Source of the DNA: Phycisphaerales bacterium
GTDB taxonomy: Bacteria > Planctomycetota > Phycisphaerae > Phycisphaerales > SM1A02
NCBI GenBank assembly: GCA_028278245.1
Contig: JANQEQ010000168.1
Location: forward strand, 44,633-108,632
Length of the DNA stretch: 64,000 bases
Reading direction: 5' to 3'
Shown: positions 9,487 to 16,955 of the stretch, piece after piece
Numbering within the stretch: the first letter of the stretch is position 1
Layout: each line of letters begins with the position of its first letter
Made by a program: the position numbers and the translations under genes
Notes under the pieces: model-generated
What the model was told of the DNA's origin: nothing
Databases searched by the model: none
What the model saw: the letters and a program-made list of their open reading frames with translations, nothing else

Positions 9487-9944
9487 ATCTCATCATTCAT
9501 CCCTCCGGATGGTGGAATGCTGTCGGCTGCAGCACATAATGCCAAGTAATATTCCTCCACGTCCATCCCCAACAGCGTAGCGCCAAAGATCTCGGCGTCG
9601 GCTGATGTTGACAGATCGCCGTAGTTGATATCGACGATGTGATAGGCAATCAGCAGCGGCAGGATCTCAGGTTGATTTTCAAAACAGGGGTGAACGAAAA
9701 GACAATACCCATCCTGGGATCGTTCTCCCAACCTCTGCGCAAAAGCAAACTCTCCCGGACGAAGCGGCTCACTGTCGAACCGCAAACCGACGGCGTAGCG
9801 CACAATCGCTCGATCATCAAGAATGCGAAACATCGTATTGAGGTCGATGTGAGGGCCGTATTTGTTTCGGGCAGCTTGTCCTATGTTGATCAGATGATCG
9901 TGCAGTGCGTTTCGAGCATCTTCTTCGGTCAACTTACGTGCCAT
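9483..9944 (-). CDS. Conserved hypothetical protein, 153 aa
   Basis: I do not recognise this family. The product is soluble, without a signal peptide or membrane segment, mildly acidic, and begins MARKLTEEDARNALHDHL. A helical N-terminus is followed by mixed alpha/beta sequence (IVRYAVGLRFDSEP, GYCLFVHPCFEN, LPLLIAYHIVDINYGD). No catalytic motif stands out. It has coding-like composition and a plausible start, and its 3' end interlocks with the DUF1080 gene. It is separated from the octaheme operon by 447 bases, so no functional link is implied. Confidence 0.6.
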   Translation of the reverse strand: MARKLTEEDARNALHDHLINIGQAARNKYGPHIDLNTMFRILDDRAIVRYAVGLRFDSEPLRPGEFAFAQRLGERSQDGYCLFVHPCFENQPEILPLLIAYHIVDINYGDLSTSADAEIFGATLLGMDVEEYYLALCAAADSIPPSGGMNDEI

Positions 9945-10391
9945 GAGTATGAGTATATTGTTACTGCGGATAATTAGTCATTCAAGGGATCACGAAACGA
10001 CGGCGTGATTTATTCGGATAAGGGCTTCAGTTGGACACACCTAGATACACTGTGGCTCATCGTAACTTTGACACAGGTAGCAGGGACAGAGACGCGTACC
10101 TTCGGCATACGGTGTAGCGTACGATGTGCCTGACGAGAAATCGGACATCTTCAGCGTATCATGGGGAGATACCTGTACGCAGAGCCCACAACGGATGCGT
10201 GCAGCGAGAATAATGGTTCAGGACCAGCACCCGGGGGGCGAATCAACCTTGCCGCGTTCTGTGATGAACGTGACAGTTGATACGCCCCGCCGAGTCCGGC
10301 TCCCAGTATCAGCCCACCAAACCAAGTAAGGAGAAAACTTAGCGGCGATCATAGTGGGCCATAGCAAAGAAATCTCTCTGCGAATTTTAAA
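9945..10391. other. Intergenic region of 447 bases without a convincing gene
   Basis: This lies between the hypothetical gene and the end of the octaheme cytochrome operon. A 67-codon frame on the plus strand (10126-10329) has no ribosome site and no recognisable protein character. I see no tRNA, no strong hairpin with a T-tract and no repeat. Confidence 0.5.
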
Positions 10392-11903
10392 TCACTTGTC
10401 GTAGCGTGCCTTGAACTCCTTGGCGGCTTCCTTGCGTCGGGCCACTTCAGCCGGATCCATCTTCCCGAGGAACCACTTGTGATCATCTGAATTCAGGACT
10501 TCATCCAGCTTGACCGCCAGAGCATCCGCGGCTTTCGATCGAGCTTCATCACCTGATTCATGGGCTTCCTCGATCAACTCACGGAGTGCCGGGACGTAAT
10601 GAGTGTAAAACGTCTTGGCCACGTCATACGTACCATGCCAGTGGGTATAGTCCGGACCCATCATCGATGCGCCGTGACGGGCACGACGGCCTTCGTGATG
10701 CCAGAGTTCCCACCACGCCCAGTCAACATCATGGGTGAAACCGACGGTCGGTAGTTCCTTGGCCGGTTTGGCCAGAGCGTATAACGCTTTACCAGGTTTG
10801 GCGAACTTATCGTTGTACAGATGGACGAGTGAGTCATACTGCATGTAGAAGTTGTCAATCCAACCCTGGTTGTGGCAACTCAGGCATACGTCATGCATGT
10901 TCTGACGACGAACCTGCCAGGGGACATTGGCGCCAGGCAGACCCATCTTGGCATCAGAGACTTCAGGACGCACGGAAATATCCGGTCGGTTATTCCAACT
11001 GATGCGCATCCCGATGTCATGGGTGATGGGCTGATTCTTCGTGGCGGACATGTGACAGGTGGCGCACGTCGGAGCGTGCCAGTAATCTTCACCGACAACC
11101 CACTTGGAGCTGTCCATGTTCATCTTGTCCATGTTGGCACGAAAAGCGATACCGTGCTTGGACTCTTCGTAGATCTCCTTCTGGGGGTGATCTGGTCCGA
11201 TGTGACACTTGCCGCAATTGTCAGGGTGACGTGCCTGCTCGGCAGAAAATGTATGTCGGCTGTGGCAGGCTGAGCATGAGCCCTCAGAACCATCCGGGTT
11301 GATTCGACCGATTCCCGTATTGGGCCAGGTTGCGGGATCCAGCGTGCCTCCGGGGAGAACCTTGACCTGAGAACCGTGACATTGCCAGCAACCGTTGACG
11401 GCGGCTGAGGAGTTGCCTTCCGGGAAACCGGGGGTCACAAAGGCGCGATTCCCCTCCACCACCTCGGCGAGAACGTTATCGAGTGATCCGAGAATCCTGC
11501 CACCCTTGGCATGGTGCGAGCCGATAAATTCCTCGACCTCTGCTTCATGACAACGAGCACAGTCCTTCGGGCTGACGATGATCGAGATCCGCTGGTCGTA
11601 GTGATTCATAACGTCAGGATCATCTCGCTCGGCCGCATGACACTCGAAGCAGCCGACATTTGCACCGTGGTGTTTGGATTCGCCCCACATTTGATAGAGT
11701 GCGGGACTTTCCTTCTTGTGACACTCGATACATTCGATCGACTCATCACTCATGGTGGCCAGGCCGAATGGGCCAGCCACCGCTGCCGGTGCTAATGCAG
11801 CAGTTACAGTGGTTGAAGCTGGTGGGGATGAACCTGCCATGACGGCTGCCAGAGACAGGCCGCAACAGGCAAGAAATCCCAGCACATACGTTTTTCGTTT
11901 CAT
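10392..11903 (-). CDS. Octaheme cytochrome c of the hydroxylamine oxidoreductase (HAO) family
   Basis: The start is fixed by GGAGG 8 bases before the ATG at 11903; product 503 residues with an N-terminal signal peptide (AVMAG region). Eight CxxCH haem motifs lie at residues 58, 85, 115, 172, 210, 230, 280 and 340. The spacing, and the stretch SACHSRHTFSAEQARHPDNC before CGKCH, follow HAO rather than NrfA. Past the last haem the C-terminal helical part holds GRRARHGASMMGPDYTHWHG; its Tyr419 is a candidate for the tyrosine that crosslinks the catalytic haem (P460) in Nitrosomonas HAO. There is no C-terminal membrane anchor. Family members oxidise hydroxylamine or hydrazine, or reduce nitrite to ammonia; direction here is not decided by sequence alone. 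Last gene of a four-gene operon. Confidence 0.93.
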   Translation of the reverse strand: MKRKTYVLGFLACCGLSLAAVMAGSSPPASTTVTAALAPAAVAGPFGLATMSDESIECIECHKKESPALYQMWGESKHHGANVGCFECHAAERDDPDVMNHYDQRISIIVSPKDCARCHEAEVEEFIGSHHAKGGRILGSLDNVLAEVVEGNRAFVTPGFPEGNSSAAVNGCWQCHGSQVKVLPGGTLDPATWPNTGIGRINPDGSEGSCSACHSRHTFSAEQARHPDNCGKCHIGPDHPQKEIYEESKHGIAFRANMDKMNMDSSKWVVGEDYWHAPTCATCHMSATKNQPITHDIGMRISWNNRPDISVRPEVSDAKMGLPGANVPWQVRRQNMHDVCLSCHNQGWIDNFYMQYDSLVHLYNDKFAKPGKALYALAKPAKELPTVGFTHDVDWAWWELWHHEGRRARHGASMMGPDYTHWHGTYDVAKTFYTHYVPALRELIEEAHESGDEARSKAADALAVKLDEVLNSDDHKWFLGKMDPAEVARRKEAAKEFKARYDK

Positions 11904-11952
11904 AACAGAATCCTCCAAACCAAAAGGAATTTTCATGTAGTCATCAATGTGG

Positions 11953-13176
11953 TTAATCCTGAGTAGCAATCTCAAACGGTTGGTCGTATGTCAATCTCCC
12001 GGAAAGAACCGGGATCGTAACCCTTACAAAAATAGTGTAGAGCAGAAGGCCAAAAGCCCAGATTCCCAGACAGACAAGTATCTCATTGATCGTGGGCGTG
12101 TATTCCACAATCTCCCCCAGAGGAGATGGAATGAACGCGGGTACAATGAGACCCATTCCTTTTTCAATCCAGATGCCGACTATCAAAAAGACGCAGGCGA
12201 TATTCAAGAGCCGTAGGCTCCGCGTTACGGGAAGGTACAGGATGATTAAAGCCAGCGAATTGAGCACGATTGAAGCCCAGATCCAGGGGACCAGTGCGTT
12301 GTGACCCAGCAGACCGAAATACAGATATCGGGTGGATGCAATATGCGTTTTCCCTGCGTAAAACTCTGTGAACAATTCGCTGATGAGGAGAAACATGTTA
12401 ATCGTCAGAGCAACGAGTACGATTTGTCTCAATAGAAGCAGCGCACTGCGAGGAATGTTGTAGGAGGTAAATCTCCCGATTACCTGCAACGTAAGAATAT
12501 TAAACGCAGGTCCGGCAGAGAATGCGGACGCCAGGAATCGCGGTGCAATGATGGCTGAGTTCCAAAACGGCCTCGCTCCCAAACCAACGTAAAGAAATGC
12601 GGTGACGGTGTGAATGCTGATCGCCCACACAATTGCCACGAACACAAAAGGAATAACGAAAAATGTTTTGTTCGGCTCTTTTCTACGGTAATCGCAATAA
12701 ATCAGATACCCGGTAATGTGCAGGTTGAGTAGCAGATAACCATTGAGCACAATGACATCCCATGTCAGCATCGACAAGGGAAAATTGAAGCGACGCAGGA
12801 GGTGTGAGAACCGGTCCGGACGACCAAGATCAACGGTCACAAAGAGCAGGCACATGATGATCGTCGCCACGGCCAGTAATTCACCGAAAATCACAAGATC
12901 ATGCAGGTCTTTATTGCGGTAAATATAAACAGGAATAACCAGCATAACCGCTGCTGCTGCCATGCCAACGAGGAATGTGAAGTTGGCAATATAAAGACCC
13001 CAGGAAACATGATCAGTCATACCCGTGGTTGCTAAACCGTCCACTAACTGCTTGCAGTATGCATTTAGTCCCAATAGCGCAATGATCGTAAGACAAAGCA
13101 TCCACAGGTGATAGCGCCAACCGCCGACAAAGCTGATACGGAAACAGCGATAGAGGAAGGTGAGATAATCTCTCAT
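11953..13176 (-). CDS. NrfD/PsrC-type polytopic quinol-interacting membrane protein
   Basis: The 407-residue protein is strongly hydrophobic, with about nine to ten predicted membrane helices (for example GLYIANFTFLVGMAAAAVML and IVLNSLALIILYLPV), as in NrfD/PsrC/DsrP. Such subunits pass electrons between menaquinol and a periplasmic iron-sulfur partner without binding haem. A GGAGGTGA ribosome site sits 5 bases before the ATG, and the start overlaps the stop of the preceding iron-sulfur gene by four bases (ATGA), indicating translational coupling. The octaheme gene follows after 49 bases. The pairing with the adjacent gene is direct evidence for an NrfCD-like module. Confidence 0.9.
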   Translation of the reverse strand: MRDYLTFLYRCFRISFVGGWRYHLWMLCLTIIALLGLNAYCKQLVDGLATTGMTDHVSWGLYIANFTFLVGMAAAAVMLVIPVYIYRNKDLHDLVIFGELLAVATIIMCLLFVTVDLGRPDRFSHLLRRFNFPLSMLTWDVIVLNGYLLLNLHITGYLIYCDYRRKEPNKTFFVIPFVFVAIVWAISIHTVTAFLYVGLGARPFWNSAIIAPRFLASAFSAGPAFNILTLQVIGRFTSYNIPRSALLLLRQIVLVALTINMFLLISELFTEFYAGKTHIASTRYLYFGLLGHNALVPWIWASIVLNSLALIILYLPVTRSLRLLNIACVFLIVGIWIEKGMGLIVPAFIPSPLGEIVEYTPTINEILVCLGIWAFGLLLYTIFVRVTIPVLSGRLTYDQPFEIATQD

Positions 13177-14231
13177 GCCTCACCTCCTGCATCCATCTTT
13201 GTTACCTGTACGATTTCGTCAGTTTCTCCTGATCGGAGTTGCGGTCGACGTTCGTCGAAGTAATAGAAAAACCGAGGCAAGGTACCCGTATCTTCCTTCA
13301 ACACAAAGATCCGCTTATTGCGAAGGATTTGAGTAACTTCACTTGCCGGATCAAGCACATTGCCGAATTTTCTCGCTCCGACCGGGCAGATCTCCAGACA
13401 TGCAGGCATTTCACCCACCCGGGTTCGGTGAAGACAGTACGTGCATTTTTCCATCACTCCCACGCTACGAGGGCGATTGGAAAGATAGCTCATACGGGGA
13501 TTCAAACGCTTCTGGATGATCTCCGGATCATCCTTGAGTTCCTGCTCCGAGGCATACTTCGGCTGAGAGAAATTGAACCTGCGAGCCCAGTATGGACAAG
13601 CTGCTTCACAATAACGACAACCGATGCACCAGTCATAATCGATGACGACGATGCCATCTGTTTCCTGCCACGTCGCTTCCACCGGGCAGACCTTGACACA
13701 TGGCGGATTTGCGCACTGATGGCATTGGATCGGCATGTAGAAATGATCAGGATCAGGAACTGTGGGACGTTCGTAGTGATGATTTCCACGCTCAATATCA
13801 ATCGTTCCCTTGGGCATCTCCAATACACGGATGTATTGCAATTCCGGGTCGCGGCTCTGGTTGTTCTCCTTGACACACGCATGAACACACTTGCGGCAAC
13901 CGATGCACCGGCTGAGATTTAATGCGTAGACAAACTCCACGCCATCCATCGGCTTCACATTAGTTAATTCAGGGTGAATCTGATAGCGTTCTTCGATCTC
14001 CCGGGATATGCGTTCCAGCACCGCAGCCATCTCTTCCTTATCCAACTCCTTGTAGTGCTGCTGAAGGAACTTCTCAAGCGAAGTAAGATCCCCGAGTTCA
14101 AGTTCAGCATTCAGGAGTGGTTTGAGTGCGGCAGCAACGGCAGCGACTCCAGTGGCTGCGACAACTCCCCGGCGGAGAAATCCGCGTCGGCTCATCGAAG
14201 CTGCGGGAGGTGTGCTGTCAGGCTGGCTCAT
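13173..14231 (-). CDS. Tat-exported 4x[4Fe-4S] ferredoxin-type electron transfer subunit (NrfC/DsrO-like)
   Basis: A twin-arginine signal, SRRGFLRRG at 14-22 followed by a hydrophobic segment, implies export in folded form. Four cysteine clusters follow: CIGCRKCVHAC, CHQCANPPCVKVCP, CIGCRYCEAACP and the long-loop CTYCLHRTRVGEMPACLEIC, as in NrfC, DmsB and DsrO. It is the natural partner of the NrfD-like protein encoded next, with which it overlaps by four bases, and it also overlaps the upstream tetraheme gene by four bases. The 352-residue length exceeds NrfC (about 220) because of an N-terminal helical region and cluster insertions, closer to DsrO/HybA. Its role is to relay electrons between quinone and the cytochromes. 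Confidence 0.92.
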   Translation of the reverse strand: MSQPDSTPPAASMSRRGFLRRGVVAATGVAAVAAALKPLLNAELELGDLTSLEKFLQQHYKELDKEEMAAVLERISREIEERYQIHPELTNVKPMDGVEFVYALNLSRCIGCRKCVHACVKENNQSRDPELQYIRVLEMPKGTIDIERGNHHYERPTVPDPDHFYMPIQCHQCANPPCVKVCPVEATWQETDGIVVIDYDWCIGCRYCEAACPYWARRFNFSQPKYASEQELKDDPEIIQKRLNPRMSYLSNRPRSVGVMEKCTYCLHRTRVGEMPACLEICPVGARKFGNVLDPASEVTQILRNKRIFVLKEDTGTLPRFFYYFDERRPQLRSGETDEIVQVTKMDAGGEA

Positions 14232-14986
14232 TCATCGCCCCTTTTTTCAGACTCCGCTGGCGCATCAGGAGCTTCATTCTGTGGGAGATTGTCGTGATCT
14301 TCCTTTGGAGTAGTGTGGAGTTCAATCTGCCACTTTCGCAGCGGATCAACATGCTCGATCTCACCACCGTGGAGTATTTCATGCTCCATTTTGTTCATGC
14401 GCAGTGTATTGGGGCCTGGTAAAGGCGGGTGCAACTCGTAAGCTGGCGCGTGAGGATCATGACATTCTGAACACTTCAGACGATGTTGCTGAGGCGAGGT
14501 GGGATCCCAACTACCGAGTGATTTACCATGCATTCCCATCTGCCAATCACGGTATGTTGGACCGTGACATTTAGCGCAGAGTCGCGCCACTTCTGTAAAT
14601 GGAATGGAACGATTCCCCCGGAGTGCCAGGCGCTCACGATCTTCCTGGTCGTGACAGTTATAGCAACGATCATTGATTCCGTGATCCAGCACAATATGTC
14701 TGTGCTGCGTGAGATTGGATGCGTGTTCATCCGGTGAACTGAATAGCCTGTGGCATTCATTGCAACGAAGTGTAAATCCACCAATCTTAGTCACCGGCTC
14801 ATCCGTTTGAATGAATCGCATCGGCAGAGGGAGCAGTTCTCGATTTTCGATTTGTGGTGTCATTGCAGAGGGTACGTCAACAGAGCCCGATCCCAACAGA
14901 AACCACACCACCAATCCTAAAAAGCAGATCGCAATGACGATCTCAATCGCGCTAAAGGCTTTTCTTCCTGATGAAGATGCTGTCAT
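14228..14986 (-). CDS. Membrane-anchored tetraheme cytochrome c
   Basis: The 252-residue protein has one N-terminal membrane helix (residues 12-32, uncleaved anchor likely) and four CxxCH motifs at 75, 108, 137 and 172. Several extra histidines (HASNLTQHRH, HGKSLGSW) could serve as distal ligands. The last 60 residues are polar and lack haem motifs. It resembles multihaem cytochromes found beside NrfCD-type modules and may connect the iron-sulfur subunit to the octaheme enzyme. It is the first gene of the operon, reads from a promoter at 15047-15075, and ends with an ATGA overlap into the next gene. Confidence 0.88.
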   Translation of the reverse strand: MTASSSGRKAFSAIEIVIAICFLGLVVWFLLGSGSVDVPSAMTPQIENRELLPLPMRFIQTDEPVTKIGGFTLRCNECHRLFSSPDEHASNLTQHRHIVLDHGINDRCYNCHDQEDRERLALRGNRSIPFTEVARLCAKCHGPTYRDWQMGMHGKSLGSWDPTSPQQHRLKCSECHDPHAPAYELHPPLPGPNTLRMNKMEHEILHGGEIEHVDPLRKWQIELHTTPKEDHDNLPQNEAPDAPAESEKRGDE

Positions 14987-15046
14987 TGAGTCACCCTGGA
15001 ACTTTTAAAACACATTTTCATCGAGAGATCGATATTGAGCGGTAGC

Positions 15047-15075
15047 AATGTAAAGGGAAATGAAAACAAAATCAA
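15047..15075 (-). promoter_or_regulatory. Predicted promoter of the tetraheme/NrfCD/octaheme operon
   Basis: On the minus strand there is TTGATT (15070-15075), a spacer of exactly 17 bases, and TACATT (15047-15052), a reasonable sigma-70 type pair about 60 bases before the tetraheme ATG. Nothing else in the divergent interval gives a comparable minus-strand match. Confidence 0.5.
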
Positions 15076-15085
15076 GAATTGCGGG

Positions 15086-15108
15086 TAATTGATTCTGAAT
15101 TTCAATTA
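15086..15108. promoter_or_regulatory. Palindromic operator candidate between divergent promoters
   Basis: TAATTGA, nine bases, then TCAATTA form a perfect 7-9-7 inverted repeat. It sits 10 bases upstream of the minus-strand -35 and just upstream of the plus-strand -10 TATAAT. The position suits a dimeric regulator, most simply the adjacent Rrf2 protein. Rrf2 sites are usually AT-rich palindromes of about this length, but the arm sequence here matches no consensus I know. Confidence 0.5.
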
Positions 15109-15116
15109 GAAATCGT

Positions 15117-15122
15117 TATAAT
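15117..15122 (+). promoter_or_regulatory. -10 element for the Rrf2 regulator gene
   Basis: A perfect TATAAT lies 71 bases upstream of the Rrf2 start codon. The matching -35 region is poor and overlaps the palindrome at 15086-15108, so a protein bound there would block or replace -35 recognition. Confidence 0.45.
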
Positions 15123-15193
15123 GCATCAGAGAAGTGCTACACTGCTCTAGTGGATGTTGACATCTGTATCCACACGAACTGAGGTGGCTGACG

Positions 15194-15625
15194 ATGTATG
15201 GAAAACAAGCAGGGTATGCCATTGCGGCCATGATCGGTCTGACCCAGGCTTATTACAACGGCAACTCGCGGCTCTCCGCCAGCGAAATCGCCACTTCACG
15301 AAATTTACCCTCACCCACAGTTGCCAAGGTCTTGTCAATTCTCTCCCAGGCAGGGTTGATCAAGGGCGCTCCCGGGCCAGGTGGTGGTTTCGTTCTCAAC
15401 CATGATCCCGACGATATCACACTCAATGATGTCGTAATTTTGTTTGAGCGTATGGGAGATTTACACCGCTGCCCGTTTGATTCCGGTATCTGCAGTGATG
15501 AAAATCCATGCCCATTGCATGAAAAAATGGTTGCGATACAACATTCGATGAAGCAGTTATTGACTGAAACGACTTTCGCTACATTCCGGGACAAGATGCG
15601 CCCGCCAGCATCAGGCAGTCATTGA
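15194..15625 (+). CDS. Rrf2-family transcriptional regulator with three-cysteine cluster site
   Basis: The 143-residue protein has a winged-helix DNA-binding domain with LSASEIATSRNLPSPTVAKVL, a wing PGPGGGFVLN, and then the loop CPFDSGICSDENPC, giving Cys-x6-Cys-x5-Cys. Three cysteines in this place bind an [Fe-S] cluster in IscR, NsrR and RsrR, used to sense cluster status, NO or redox state. A GAGG ribosome site precedes the ATG. The gene is divergent from the haem operon and followed by moaA on the same strand. By position it probably controls the respiratory operon and itself; NO sensing would fit but is inference. Confidence 0.88.
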   Translation: MYGKQAGYAIAAMIGLTQAYYNGNSRLSASEIATSRNLPSPTVAKVLSILSQAGLIKGAPGPGGGFVLNHDPDDITLNDVVILFERMGDLHRCPFDSGICSDENPCPLHEKMVAIQHSMKQLLTETTFATFRDKMRPPASGSH

Positions 15626-15680
15626 ATCATCTACCTGACGAGATGAGTTCGATTTGTTACCCTTCATATTCCATTCGACA

Positions 15681-15697
15681 TACACCGAAACGGTGTA
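15681..15697. promoter_or_regulatory. Perfect 7-3-7 palindrome directly upstream of moaA
   Basis: TACACCG-AAA-CGGTGTA ends 6 bases before the moaA start codon, where the ribosome site should be, and no good Shine-Dalgarno is present otherwise. It can form a tight hairpin in the mRNA or be a protein binding site. It does not resemble the large molybdenum-cofactor riboswitch. Confidence 0.45.
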
Positions 15698-15703
15698 AGC
15701 ATA

Positions 15704-16675
15704 ATGCTGACTGATTCCGCAGCACGGTCAATTCGCTATTTGCGTCTCTCGCTCACCAATACGTGTGCCATGCGCTGTCTGTACTGTCGGGGTAATTTTG
15801 AGATCCCCTCTCGTGGGCAGGAAAAACTCAGTATTGAAACCATCGAGCAACTCGTCAGGCACCTTGTGCAAAATCACGGATTACGCAAGGTGCGCCTGAC
15901 CGGGGGTGAACCCACAAACCACAAGGATTTTCTCCAGTACATTCGACGACTCAGCGCTATCGATGGATTGGAGGAATTAGCGATGACAACCAATGGGCTC
16001 AATTTGGCACTTTTGGCTGATCGTCTCGCAGAAGCAGGTCTTAACCGAGTCAATATCAGTCTGGATTCACTGGACAAAGAGAGATTTGCGATAATCACAG
16101 GTGTGGATGGCCTTTCAAAGATAATTGCCGGAATTGATGCTGCGATTCAGGCGAAACTTATGCCGGTCAAACTCAACACCGTGGCACTTCGAAACCAGAA
16201 TGATGATGAGTTGCAGGATTTGGTACGTTTCGCCGCCGAGCGCAATTTGATCATCCGGTTTATCGAATTGATGCCGATGGGTCCACTGGCTGATCAATGG
16301 TCTGAGCGTTACATATCCACCGATGAAATGTTCGCGCGGCTCGATCCGATCATCGTGAATGACTACCCAGAACCACGGAAGTCAGCCGCTTCGCATTACC
16401 ACCAACTCACGCTTGATGACGGTAAGAAAGTCACAGTCGGCGTCATCTCAGCGATGAGTCATCCATTTTGTGATCAGTGTGATCGCATACGTATCACGAC
16501 TGACGGCCGCTTGTATCCCTGCCTGATGGATGACAAACAACAGAAAATGTTACCTGCACTCCAGCCGACATTTGATGCTGATCGATTCGATGCACTCTTG
16601 AAAGCTGGACTACGCAACAAGGCTCCCGAACACCCCGCCGTTGGATCGGAGATGATGGTTGAAATTGGGGGGTAA
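15704..16675 (+). CDS. moaA: GTP 3',8-cyclase (molybdenum cofactor step 1)
   Basis: This 323-residue radical SAM enzyme has the N-terminal CAMRCLYC (Cys-x3-Cys-x2-Cys) cluster, the LTGGEPTNHKD S-adenosylmethionine region, and a C-terminal second cluster CDQCDRIRITTDGRLYPC. It ends in Gly-Gly, the conserved tail that enters the active site in MoaA. With MoaC it makes cyclic pyranopterin monophosphate from GTP. It is the only moa gene on the plus strand; the rest are in the opposing operon 2-6 kb away. It lies 78 bases after the Rrf2 gene and may be co-transcribed with it. Confidence 0.95.
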   Translation: MLTDSAARSIRYLRLSLTNTCAMRCLYCRGNFEIPSRGQEKLSIETIEQLVRHLVQNHGLRKVRLTGGEPTNHKDFLQYIRRLSAIDGLEELAMTTNGLNLALLADRLAEAGLNRVNISLDSLDKERFAIITGVDGLSKIIAGIDAAIQAKLMPVKLNTVALRNQNDDELQDLVRFAAERNLIIRFIELMPMGPLADQWSERYISTDEMFARLDPIIVNDYPEPRKSAASHYHQLTLDDGKKVTVGVISAMSHPFCDQCDRIRITTDGRLYPCLMDDKQQKMLPALQPTFDADRFDALLKAGLRNKAPEHPAVGSEMMVEIGG

Positions 16676-16888
16676 ACATGTCTGAAGTCCAGAAGCCAAA
16701 ACAGTGCTTCTCCATACCCTGCAACTGATTCAATCAGAATGACCGGGTACTCAGCGATAAATATGAATCTGTAGCCTAAGAGAATGCAATCCGGGATTGA
16801 CAACCATTGATGATCTGCACCCCAGAATGTATCAAAGGGTGGATTAGAGGTAGCACTTACCCATCATCCTCAAGCTCGAGTTAACTGC

Positions 16889-16917
16889 TTGACATCAGCA
16901 TCTCCATATATTTGAAT
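16889..16917 (+). promoter_or_regulatory. Possible promoter of the hemerythrin gene
   Basis: A consensus TTGACA (16889-16894) is followed after 17 bases by TTGAAT, about 38 bases before the hemerythrin start. The -10 is weak; an overlapping TATATT is too close to the -35. The 280 bases between moaA and this gene hold nothing else that I can identify. Confidence 0.4.
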
Positions 16918-16955
16918 GGATTATCATTTCCCGGGACCAACACCAGGAGTCATTC

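Noticed and set aside
10126..10329. 67-codon plus-strand frame in the gap before the octaheme operon
   Set aside because: No ribosome site, no recognisable pattern, ends near an unrelated AAGGAG without a following gene.
13239..13922. Plus-strand frame of 227 codons opposite the iron-sulfur subunit gene
   Set aside because: Antisense shadow of the four-cluster ferredoxin gene, which has clear motifs and overlaps its neighbours.
15626..15703. Molybdenum cofactor riboswitch before moaA
   Set aside because: Only 78 bases are available and the conserved multi-stem core is absent; only one 7-bp hairpin is seen.
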